A DNA stretch of 20,236 bases, taken from NCBI GenBank assembly GCA_946478935.1, contig CAMLEL010000005.1:1-20236 (forward strand). The letters are read 5' to 3'. Positions 6,733 through 13,079 of this stretch are shown one piece after another. The notes beneath the pieces were generated by a model. That model made no database searches. It had not been told where the DNA came from and worked only from the letters and a program-made list of their open reading frames with translations. The DNA comes from an uncultured Armatimonadota bacterium. Its GTDB lineage: Bacteria; Armatimonadota; Fimbriimonadia; Fimbriimonadales; Fimbriimonadaceae. The translations under genes were made by a program, and so were the position numbers. Within the stretch, counting starts at the first letter, position 1; each line of letters begins with the position of its first letter.

Positions 6733-7440
6733 ATGAGACCGTTCAATTTCTTTACCGGTATCGGAATCGCCCTGGGAGCGGCGTACTTCTTTGATCCCCG
6801 ACAAGGTCGACGCCGCCGCATCGAAGTAGCTCAGCGGCTGGGCAAGTTGGAACGCCGCAAAGCTCGAGCCCTTCATTCTGCCTGGGAGGACGCGCGAAAC
6901 CGGTTGATGGGCAGAGTGCACACAACTCGCAATGCATTCTCTCATGATGATGCTTCTGACCCTGTGATCGAGGCTCGCGTTCGAGCAGCCCTTGGTCGTG
7001 TCTCGCTGCATCCGTCAGCGATTGAAGTGACATCACAGGACGGAATCGTGACCTTGGGCGGCCATATTCTGGCTGACGAAGTTCAGAAGGTCATGTCGGC
7101 GGCGCGAGCCGTACGAGGGGTTGAGAGCATCGACAACGCCCTTCACGTTCACGAGAGCGCGATGGACCTGTCCTTGCTCCAAGGGACGCGCAAGATGACG
7201 CAGGAAGGTCCGCGTTCACTCCGACCCGGTACGGCTCTCGCGGTTGGCGTCACTGGCGTGGGTCTGGCCATTTATGGTCTCTTTCGCCGAGGAGCTATCG
7301 GAACGATCGTTGGCGCAGTTGGTGTTGGCATGGCGATCAAGGGAATCCATGATCTTGATGGAAACCGGAGTTCGGACGACAACCACCGAGACCAGACGAC
7401 TTCGACGGAAGATCCGATCAATTTGGCAGCCCAGATTTAG
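6733..7440 (+). CDS. BON-domain membrane-associated protein
   Basis: 235 residues from the ATG at 6733, preceded closely by GAGGAAG; an ATG at 6715 would add six residues. Layout: a short hydrophobic N-terminus (FFTGIGIALGAAYFF) followed by DPRQGRRRR, an arrangement seen in YtxH-like membrane anchors; a basic helical linker; a BON domain at about residues 75-140 (DPVIEARVRAALGRV, AIEVTSQDGIVTLGGHILAD, VQKVMSAARAVRGVESIDNAL); then two hydrophobic stretches (GTALAVGVTGVGLAIYGLF, IGTIVGAVGVGMAIKGI) and an acidic polar tail. BON domains bind phospholipid membranes and are found in envelope-stress and osmotic-stress proteins; a role in envelope maintenance is inferred. Its TAG interlocks with the TAA of rdgB at 7437-7440. 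Confidence 0.85.
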   Translation: MRPFNFFTGIGIALGAAYFFDPRQGRRRRIEVAQRLGKLERRKARALHSAWEDARNRLMGRVHTTRNAFSHDDASDPVIEARVRAALGRVSLHPSAIEVTSQDGIVTLGGHILADEVQKVMSAARAVRGVESIDNALHVHESAMDLSLLQGTRKMTQEGPRSLRPGTALAVGVTGVGLAIYGLFRRGAIGTIVGAVGVGMAIKGIHDLDGNRSSDDNHRDQTTSTEDPINLAAQI

Positions 7441-8048
7441 CGGTTAGATTCCAGCCAACTTGAGAATTGTCGAAGCACCTTGCCTCGATGACTGACGGCG
7501 TGCTTCTCCTCTGCCGTCAAATCCGCCATGGTGCATCCCAATTGAGGCAGGAAAAAGATCGGATCATATCCGAATCCACCGTTGCCAGAGGGCTGAGAGG
7601 CGATCCGCCCTTCGCAGATTGCATCAAAGAGAGTCGTTGCGCTTCCGAGATCAGGTGGCGCTGTCAAAGCGATGTAGCAGCGGAACCTGGCCCCGCGTTT
7701 CTCGCCAGGAACTCCATGCATCAGTTCGAGTACGCGCGAAATCTTATGGTCAAATGAACTGGACTCTCCCTCAAATCGTTTCGAATGCACTCCTGGGGCG
7801 CCATCCAATGCGTCGATCTCCAATCCCGCATCGTCAGCCAAAGCCCATTCGCCGGTGAAGATCGCGGCGCTCTCGGCCTTGATTCGTGCGTTTTCCGCAT
7901 AGGTTACGCCCGTCTCCTCCGGCTCAGGTGCGCCAGGATAGGCTTCAAGGGTTCGGATGTCCAAATCGGGAAATCGTTCAGATAGGATTTGCATCATCTC
8001 GCCGGCTTTCTTCCGATTGTGCGTGGCGATGACCAATCGAGTGATCAA
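7437..8048 (-). CDS. rdgB: XTP/dITP diphosphatase (RdgB/HAM1)
   Basis: 203 residues. It hydrolyses non-canonical purine triphosphates (dITP, XTP) to monophosphates and so cleans the nucleotide pool in the cytosol. The signature is complete: VIATHNRKKAGEM (6-18), TYAENARIKAE (49-59), ADDAGLEIDALDGAPGVHSKRF (71-92), SGNGGFGYDPIFF (154-166) and SHRGK (186-190). The start is a TTG at 8048, directly after the TAG of rph with no base between; AGGA lies 6 nt upstream inside the rph 3' end. A second TTG at 8036 would give a slightly shorter N-terminus. The contiguous arrangement predicts translational coupling to RNase PH. Confidence 0.96.
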   Translation of the reverse strand: MITRLVIATHNRKKAGEMMQILSERFPDLDIRTLEAYPGAPEPEETGVTYAENARIKAESAAIFTGEWALADDAGLEIDALDGAPGVHSKRFEGESSSFDHKISRVLELMHGVPGEKRGARFRCYIALTAPPDLGSATTLFDAICEGRIASQPSGNGGFGYDPIFFLPQLGCTMADLTAEEKHAVSHRGKVLRQFSSWLESNR

Positions 8049-8759
8049 CTAGATTCCTAGCGCATCACGTTGCGCGAGAATGAGTTCATCGATTCCTTTC
8101 TTGCCAAGCTTGAGCATTCGGCCAAGCGTGTCAGCGGCAAATGGCTCTTGCTCGGCCGTGCCTTGAATCTCGACAAATCGTCCGGACTCCACCATCACCA
8201 CATTCATGTCGGTATGGGCCGTGCTGTCTTCGTCGTAATTGAGATCGAGAATCTCCTGCCCGCCTCGGATTCCTACCGAAACTGCTGCGATCGGCTCTTT
8301 GATCGCCATCTGCTTGAGCATGCGATTTTTCATCATCCATTGCATCGCGTCATACGTCGCAACGTAGGCGGCGGTGATCGCCGCGCATCGGGTGCCACCA
8401 TCTGCCTGGATGGCGTCGCAGTCGATGGTGATCGTGCGCTCGCCCAACTTGTCAAGGTCGACGACGGTCCTCAACGCGCGACCGATCAACCGTTGGATCT
8501 CCATCGAGCGGCCGTTCGGCTTCATCAAGTCTCGCTGATTGCGTTGACGGCCCGATCGCGGCAGCATGGCATATTCAGCGGTCAACCAGCCCTCGCCAGA
8601 CCCCTTCTTGAAAGGCGGCACTCGGTCCTCGACCGTCGCCGTTACCAGCATATGGGTGTCACCGATCTTGAGGAGACAGGATCCCTCGGCAAACTTGGCG
8701 ACGTTTCTTTCAAATGTGAAGGGGCGGAGTTGGTCGGATGCTCGACCGTCGGGACGCAT
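8049..8759 (-). CDS. rph: Ribonuclease PH
   Basis: 236 residues, full family length. It is a phosphorolytic 3'-5' exoribonuclease that trims tRNA 3' ends and works as a hexamer. Signatures: [13 protein letters not shown] at the N-terminus, [21 protein letters not shown], the basic segment [58 protein letters not shown] and [19 protein letters not shown] with the conserved acidic residues, then [11 protein letters not shown]. The ATG at 8759 gives the canonical N-terminus; there is no Shine-Dalgarno but TAAACT lies 6 nt upstream. It is followed immediately by rdgB and sits 46 nt downstream of homoserine dehydrogenase. Confidence 0.97.
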   Translation of the reverse strand: MRPDGRASDQLRPFTFERNVAKFAEGSCLLKIGDTHMLVTATVEDRVPPFKKGSGEGWLTAEYAMLPRSGRQRNQRDLMKPNGRSMEIQRLIGRALRTVVDLDKLGERTITIDCDAIQADGGTRCAAITAAYVATYDAMQWMMKNRMLKQMAIKEPIAAVSVGIRGGQEILDLNYDEDSTAHTDMNVVMVESGRFVEIQGTAEQEPFAADTLGRMLKLGKKGIDELILAQRDALGI

Positions 8760-8765
8760 ACGCGA

Positions 8766-8771
8766 AGTTTA
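8766..8771 (-). promoter_or_regulatory. Candidate -10 element (TAAACT) of rph-rdgB
   Basis: TAAACT on the minus strand lies exactly 6 nt before the rph ATG at 8759, the same hexamer and spacing as before the glycosyltransferase at 5628. This predicts a leaderless rph-rdgB transcript independent of hom. Confidence 0.45.
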
Positions 8772-8805
8772 CCAAGGTCCTTCCAAACCACTAACAACGC
8801 CAAGC

Positions 8806-10164
8806 TTAGCCTTCAACGCGAATCCAGTTGCAGACTCTTTCCACAACATCGGCCCTTTCAACTTCCTCAAGCGCCCGCCGGAAATTCCCTTCTCGGCTCG
8901 CGTGGGTTAGAAACACGATCTCCCCAAGTCTTGCTGACGGATCCACCACGCGCATTTCCATGGCGGCCAGAGACACATCGTGCTCACCAAAAATCATCGC
9001 AAGATGTCCAAGCACTTTCGGCCGGTCTTTCACGATCAATCGAAGGTAGTACTCCGTCTCCAACGATTCGATCGGTTCAGTCTCGATCCCCAGGTCCCAG
9101 GGAATGGCGCTGCCCTGCCCGCCGATCGCCATGTTTCGACCAACATCGATGAGGTCACCGACGACGGCAGAGGCCGTTGGATCAGAACCTGCGCCTCGAC
9201 CGCTGAACATCAGGTCACCCACAAAGTCGCCATGGATCCACAGCGCATTGTAAACGTCGCTCACCGTCGCCAATTGGTGCGACTTGGGAATCAGAGTCGG
9301 ATGAACGCGAACCATCAAGCGGTTATCGCCGAACGGCTGGACAATTCCAAGCAGCTTGATGGTGTAGCCCAGCACGTTGGCATAACGGATGTCATCTTTG
9401 GTGATCGACCGGATTCCCTCACGGTACACAACGGAGATCGGCACGTGTTTGCCAAACGCAATCGAAGCGAGGATCGAGATCTTGTAGGCAGTGTCGAATC
9501 CGTCGACGTCATTGGTCGGGTCTGCCTCCGCGTATCCTTTCTCTTGGGCTTCCGCCAGCACTTCCTCAAAATCGGCTCCCTCCTGGCTCATCTTGGTAAG
9601 GATGTAATTTGTCGTGCCATTCAGAATCCCCATCATCTTGAGCACGTCATTGCCCGCAAGCTGATGCTTCAACGGTTGAACAAGCGGGATACCACCACCG
9701 ACGGCCGCTTCGTAGTGTAAATCGAGCCCGCGAGATTTGGCGATATGGACCAGACGGGCTCCATCTTTGGCCATTAACTCCTTGTTGGCGGTAACGACGT
9801 TTTTGCCGTTGGTTAAAGCTTTCTCGACGAGCCTGCCCGCCGGGTCGATCCCCCCGATCAGTTCCAACACCACATCGATCACCGGATCGTTAACAATCGA
9901 GTCGAGGTCAGTCGTGAACATCTCGGAGGGAAGGTCGCGAGCTTTGCTGGCATCCTTGATGCCAATCTTTACGACCTCGAATCCAAGCCCAACCTTGCGC
10001 TCGATGGCCGCCCGATTGTCTTCCAGCATGCGGAATGCACCGCTTCCGACTGTGCCAAAGCCAAGAATTCCGACTCGGAGGGTCCGTTGAGCGGGGCTCG
10101 CCGGCAAGGTCTCTGTTTCCGTGGACACGAGCGAAATTCTACTGCTTGCCGGACTTAGCCTCAT
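8806..10164 (-). CDS. hom: Homoserine dehydrogenase with C-terminal ACT domain
   Basis: 452 residues from the ATG at 10164, supported by GGGGAG 6 nt upstream; a TTG at 10188 would add eight residues. It reduces aspartate semialdehyde to homoserine, the branch point to threonine and methionine. Order: an N-terminal tail of about 28 residues without family resemblance; Rossmann domain (VGILGFGTVGSGAFRML, glycine loop at 35-40); DVVLELIGG and KNVVTANKELMA; catalytic region HYEAAVGGGIPLVQPL, MGILNGTTNYILTKM, AEADPTNDVDGFDTAYKISI; KHVPISVVYREGI; and a C-terminal ACT domain (LRLIVKDRPKVLGHLAMIFG, VSLAAMEMRVVD), the usual site of threonine feedback. This is the monofunctional form, not fused to aspartate kinase. 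No threonine-biosynthesis partners are adjacent. Confidence 0.97.
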   Translation of the reverse strand: MRLSPASSRISLVSTETETLPASPAQRTLRVGILGFGTVGSGAFRMLEDNRAAIERKVGLGFEVVKIGIKDASKARDLPSEMFTTDLDSIVNDPVIDVVLELIGGIDPAGRLVEKALTNGKNVVTANKELMAKDGARLVHIAKSRGLDLHYEAAVGGGIPLVQPLKHQLAGNDVLKMMGILNGTTNYILTKMSQEGADFEEVLAEAQEKGYAEADPTNDVDGFDTAYKISILASIAFGKHVPISVVYREGIRSITKDDIRYANVLGYTIKLLGIVQPFGDNRLMVRVHPTLIPKSHQLATVSDVYNALWIHGDFVGDLMFSGRGAGSDPTASAVVGDLIDVGRNMAIGGQGSAIPWDLGIETEPIESLETEYYLRLIVKDRPKVLGHLAMIFGEHDVSLAAMEMRVVDPSARLGEIVFLTHASREGNFRRALEEVERADVVERVCNWIRVEG

Positions 10165-10220
10165 GGGTCGCTCCCCATATTGGAGCAATCGAAGAGTTGA
10201 CGACTACCGGTCAGGCGAAA

Positions 10221-10448
10221 TTAGTGGCCGAACTGGCGAATCTGCCGGATCAGATAGACGCTGTAAAGGACCATTTCATCGTTCTCTTTCTGGACTTTGA
10301 CCCAATGGCCCTTGGCGTCCATCAAGATGCCGATCTCCTGGCGCTCCACCGAGCCCATTTCTGTCAAGAGAGTCACCTTTTTCCCCATCATGTCTGCGAG
10401 TAATTCCATCCCGCCATCATAGCTGGTCTTTTCTGCTGGTGCGATCAT
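10221..10448 (-). CDS. Small conserved-looking protein, possible Sm-like beta-barrel
   Basis: 75 residues. The ATG at 10448 has a strong Shine-Dalgarno (GAGGTG at 10456-10461, 7 nt spacing), and TACAAT at 10489-10494 could be the -10 of a leadered promoter. After a short N-terminus, the pattern is short helix (MELLADMM), then strands GKKVTLLTE, RQEIGILMDAKGHWVKVQK and EMVLYSVYLIRQIRQ. This spacing of V/L/I strands and glycines, with a short N-terminal helix, resembles an Sm/LSm/Hfq-type barrel; that is inference from pattern only. No signal peptide or membrane segment. It ends 56 nt upstream of homoserine dehydrogenase on the same strand, so the two may be co-transcribed. Function unknown. 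Confidence 0.75.
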   Translation of the reverse strand: MIAPAEKTSYDGGMELLADMMGKKVTLLTEMGSVERQEIGILMDAKGHWVKVQKENDEMVLYSVYLIRQIRQFGH

Positions 10449-10547
10449 AATTTTTCACCTCTTCAATGACAATTCGACACACATACAGATTGTAAGACGA
10501 ATCCAAACGGGTCGAGGCACAGTGGAAGCCAAATACCCAATTGAAAT

Positions 10548-11018
10548 CTAGCGGAGCCGCCCACCCGATGACATCAGCAGCGCAAAGTAGAGGACGCCGA
10601 TCACGAATCCGCTAACGATTGACGCGACGGCCCAGTTCTTTGCCTTTTCGGACGAATCCATCGCCGCCACCACGTCACCCTTGTTGACGTGGCCATCCAC
10701 CTGAGCCGCATAAACGATCGAGACCACTCCAAATGGCATGCAGCAGCAAAGCGTGGACAGGATCGCCAACGCCAAGTGGTTGGGCACGTGTTGATAACTG
10801 GGGCGATAGTAGTTCGCCGTCTGCTGTACCGGCGGTCGTGCCGTTCGATTCCATTCACTGAATTGCAGGCCAACGACATCGGCCGCCCGGATCGGGTTGA
10901 CGGCATTGTCCACCCAAACCTGGTTGTTTGCCAAAAGCCGGCCTTCATCGACCCACTTCTGGAGTGTTGCAAGATCTTTTGCGTAATAGGACGTACCTTG
11001 GATATCCACGCGAAACAT
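10548..11018 (-). CDS. GYF_2-CD225/dispanin membrane protein
   Basis: 156 residues in two parts. Residues 1-52 (FRVDIQGTSYYAKDLATLQK, EGRLLANNQVWVDNAVNPI) follow the GYF_2 (DUF4339) pattern of a short peptide-binding-like domain. Residues about 80-150 are a CD225/dispanin (interferon-induced transmembrane-like) domain: first helix LALAILSTLCCCMPFGVVSIVYA, the amphipathic loop QVDGHVNKGDVVAAMDSSEKAKNW, and second helix VASIVSGFVIGVLYFALL. A Tyr/Pro/Gln-rich linker joins them. Both halves occur together in many bacterial proteins; the role is unknown, possibly membrane remodelling by analogy with eukaryotic CD225 proteins. No Shine-Dalgarno; TACAAT lies 11 nt before the ATG. Confidence 0.88.
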   Translation of the reverse strand: MFRVDIQGTSYYAKDLATLQKWVDEGRLLANNQVWVDNAVNPIRAADVVGLQFSEWNRTARPPVQQTANYYRPSYQHVPNHLALAILSTLCCCMPFGVVSIVYAAQVDGHVNKGDVVAAMDSSEKAKNWAVASIVSGFVIGVLYFALLMSSGGRLR

Positions 11019-11029
11019 GGCTGTGTGCG

Positions 11030-11035
11030 ATTGTA
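11030..11035 (-). promoter_or_regulatory. Candidate -10 element (TACAAT) of the GYF_2-CD225 gene
   Basis: TACAAT on the minus strand lies exactly 11 nt before the ATG at 11018, the same hexamer and distance as before carB. The expected 5' leader is only a few nucleotides. No good -35 was found. Confidence 0.4.
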
Positions 11036-11167
11036 GCCGCCTTGATCATTTGACACCAGTGTTGGATTCGATCAAACCGCGCGCCGTCGTTTCCGGCGTA
11101 GGGAGCCAGAAGTCTTTCCTGGGAGGCCAGAAGTGTTGTCCTGGAACACGGAGTCGCTGGCATCATC

Positions 11168-11213
11168 CCCTCCCTAAATCCCTCCCCCATCAAGAGGAGA
11201 GATCTAGGGTGGG
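11168..11213 (-). terminator. Long stem-loop just 3' of fba, better paired in the fba transcript
   Basis: Positions 11168-11187 pair with 11194-11213 around a 6-nt loop. Of 20 positions, 16 are Watson-Crick. Three of the four mismatches (11177/11204, 11181/11200, 11186/11195) become G-U wobbles only when the minus strand is transcribed, leaving one true mismatch. The stem begins 7 nt after the fba stop. It lacks a U tract. It may be a terminator, an mRNA-stabilising hairpin, or a copy of a dispersed palindromic repeat. Confidence 0.6.
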
Positions 11214-11219
11214 TGACGG

Positions 11220-12245
11220 CTAGCCAGCCAACAGACTCTTGCCCAAAGACTTGAGTTCTTCGGCCGCTTGGATGACCCGGGTCTTCATGCTCGCCTCGGC
11301 CTTTTTCATGTAGCTGCGGGGGTCGTACACCTTTTTGTCACCCATCTCGCCATCGACTCTCAAGACGCCGTCGTAGTTCTTCATGGCATGGTCGACGATT
11401 GCCCGAGTGAACCAGTATTGGCAGTCGGTATCGACGTTCATCTTGATGACTCCGTAATGAAGGGTCTCATGAATCTCCTCGATGGGCGTACCTGAGCCAC
11501 CGTGAAAGACAAGGTCCATCTTGGCAGAGTCGCCATATTTGGCGATCACGGCCGCCTGCCCATCACGCAGGATCTTGGGGTCGAGCTTCACGTTGCCCGG
11601 TTTATAAACGCCGTGGACATTGCCAAATGTGGCAGCGAATGTGAAGGGGCCGATATCTTTCAACGACTCATACACAAGGACCATGTCTTCGGGGGTCGTG
11701 TAGAGCTTCTCTGCCGCTGCTCCGGTGTTGTCGATCCCGTCTTCTTCCCCACCCACGACACCGGCTTCCACTTCCAAGACCATCCCAAGGGGGGCCATCT
11801 CTCGCAACAGACTCTGACTGATCTCCATGTTCTGCTTCAGCGGAAGCTCGGAGCCATCGAACATGTGACCATTGAACAGAGGCGCCATGCCCGCATCAAC
11901 TCGTCGCTTGGACTCGGCAATCATGGGCCGGAGGAACTTGTCCACCTTCTCGTGGATGCAGTGATCCGTCGTCAGAGCGATGTAGATAGGCAGGTCCTTT
12001 GTAATTCGGTGCACGTACTCAGCGAGGGCAATGCCGCCCAATCCCATATCCTTCATGGGACCGCTGGCATGTTCCGCACCTCCCGTGCTGAACTGAATGA
12101 TGCCATCCGTCTTGGTCTCCGCGAATGCTGCGAGGGCGGCATTCAGCGTATTGGTCGAGGTGACATTGATCGAAGCAAGCGCATAGTCGTTTTCTTGCGC
12201 GGTCTTCAACATCTTTGCGAATTGCTGAGGATTCGGGACGGGCAT
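11220..12245 (-). CDS. fba: Class II fructose-bisphosphate aldolase
   Basis: 341 residues. This zinc-dependent aldolase interconverts fructose 1,6-bisphosphate with dihydroxyacetone phosphate and glyceraldehyde 3-phosphate in glycolysis and gluconeogenesis. Catalytic and metal residues are visible: Asp94 and His95 in LTTDHC, His211 in FGNVHGVYKPGNVKL, His248 in VFHGGSGTP. EVEAGVVGGEEDGIDNTG (158-175), IKMNVDTDCQYWFTRAI and the C-terminal DPRSYMKKAEASMKTRVIQA match the class II type A enzymes (E. coli FbaA-like). The frame is open well upstream, but family alignment places the start at the ATG at 12245 (PVPNPQQFAKML). No Shine-Dalgarno is present; TAACAT is 7 nt upstream. Divergent from the VanZ-like gene. 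Confidence 0.96.
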   Translation of the reverse strand: MPVPNPQQFAKMLKTAQENDYALASINVTSTNTLNAALAAFAETKTDGIIQFSTGGAEHASGPMKDMGLGGIALAEYVHRITKDLPIYIALTTDHCIHEKVDKFLRPMIAESKRRVDAGMAPLFNGHMFDGSELPLKQNMEISQSLLREMAPLGMVLEVEAGVVGGEEDGIDNTGAAAEKLYTTPEDMVLVYESLKDIGPFTFAATFGNVHGVYKPGNVKLDPKILRDGQAAVIAKYGDSAKMDLVFHGGSGTPIEEIHETLHYGVIKMNVDTDCQYWFTRAIVDHAMKNYDGVLRVDGEMGDKKVYDPRSYMKKAEASMKTRVIQAAEELKSLGKSLLAG

Positions 12246-12252
12246 GGCCACG

Positions 12253-12258
12253 ATGTTA
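12253..12258 (-). promoter_or_regulatory. Candidate -10 element (TAACAT) of fba
   Basis: TAACAT on the minus strand is separated from the fba ATG by exactly 7 nt, so the transcript should start at or next to the ATG. This fits the absence of a Shine-Dalgarno for a gene expected to be highly expressed. Confidence 0.45.
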
Positions 12259-12284
12259 CCGTCTGATCGGGTTGAATCTGGGTC

Positions 12285-13046
12285 GTGGTTTGGCTCGGGC
12301 GTGTCATCGCATTGACCATCGGATTTGCGTCCGCGATGGGGGCTTCGCTGGGTCTGGGCATCCTGTATCGAGGCATCTGGATGCCGTTTGCGCTGACTCT
12401 GGCGATTGCGACCGTCTTCATCGGGCATGGCCGAACCGGTTTAGCCAGCCGTTGGTACATCGCCACTCTGGGCTTGGGTTCGACCGGTTTGTGGATGGTG
12501 AATACCGATCAATCGCCAGTACGCATCCTTCAAACGGCCGCCAACGCCCTGTGCCCGATCGTCCTCGTGATGACCGCCGTTTCGCTCGCCATGTTTCGTT
12601 ATCTCAACCGACAGCAGCTCGACCGCCTCCCCTGGGTGCCAAGCACCGTTTTGCTTGTAGCTACGTGGTTGATCGTCTATTTCAGCGGCGGCAAAGGTGG
12701 ACCGGAATCCATGCGATGGTTCTTTTTGGACTGGTTTGAACTCTCCCCGGCCGCAACCGAAGCTATCGTGGTGTCAATTCGGAAAACCATCCACTTCCTG
12801 TTTTATGGCTGGGTTGCATGGTGCGGATTTGCCATCGGACGGCCCCAAGTGAGCCTTGCATCGGCAGCGCGCTTTGGATTCCTCACTGCTTTGTCCCTTG
12901 CCCTGTTCGACGAGTTTCGGCAGTCGATGGCAGACAATCGGACGGCCTCGCTATGGGACATTGGGCTGGACATGGCCGGAGCCGCTACCTTTATCGTCAT
13001 TTCGGTGTTACGCTATCGCCAAGGGCTCACGCGCGCGAAAACTTGA
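12285..13046 (+). CDS. VanZ-like multi-helix membrane protein
   Basis: 253 residues. The most upstream possible start in this frame is the GTG at 12285, because an in-frame TGA lies at 12273; TTG 12312 or ATG 12336 are alternatives. About six hydrophobic helices alternate with short loops. The C-terminal half carries the VanZ-like signature: KTIHFLFYGWVAWCGFAIG, a helix (AARFGFLTALSLALFDEFRQS) and the motif DEFRQS...SLWDIGLDMAGAATF, matching the conserved DE.hQ/RQ...R..s..D...n..G pattern of the family. VanZ-like proteins are linked to glycopeptide resistance in enterococci, but most members are uncharacterised membrane proteins, so no resistance role is claimed. The N-terminal half has no recognised family. 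Confidence 0.85.
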   Translation: MVWLGRVIALTIGFASAMGASLGLGILYRGIWMPFALTLAIATVFIGHGRTGLASRWYIATLGLGSTGLWMVNTDQSPVRILQTAANALCPIVLVMTAVSLAMFRYLNRQQLDRLPWVPSTVLLVATWLIVYFSGGKGGPESMRWFFLDWFELSPAATEAIVVSIRKTIHFLFYGWVAWCGFAIGRPQVSLASAARFGFLTALSLALFDEFRQSMADNRTASLWDIGLDMAGAATFIVISVLRYRQGLTRAKT

Positions 13047-13066
13047 CGCCTGCCACAGCTCAGCAA

Positions 13067-13072
13067 TAGAGT
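13067..13072 (+). promoter_or_regulatory. Candidate -10 element (TAGAGT) of the first large STN gene
   Basis: TAGAGT lies exactly 7 nt before the ATG at 13080, in the 33-nt gap after the VanZ-like gene. No Shine-Dalgarno is present there. Fits the TANNNT leaderless pattern. Confidence 0.35.
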
Positions 13073-13079
13073 CACAAAC

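Noticed and set aside
8070..9152. 360-codon open frame on the plus strand
   Set aside because: It runs antisense across rph and the end of hom, both certain genes, has a shadow-like composition rich in His and Arg, and shows no family motif.
8980..9720. 246-codon plus-strand frame
   Set aside because: Antisense to homoserine dehydrogenase; no recognisable domain or ribosome site.
10489..10520. Full sigma-70 promoter (-35 and -10) upstream of the gene at 10448
   Set aside because: TACAAT is present at 10489-10494, but no TTGACA-like hexamer lies at 16-18 nt, so only the -10 is mentioned with the gene.
11502..12266. 254-codon plus-strand frame
   Set aside because: Exactly antisense to fba, whose catalytic residues are all visible; long antisense frames are expected in GC-rich coding DNA.
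12285..13046. VanZ-like gene as an antibiotic-resistance determinant
   Set aside because: Only the general family signature is present; there are no vancomycin-resistance genes nearby and most family members have no shown resistance role.
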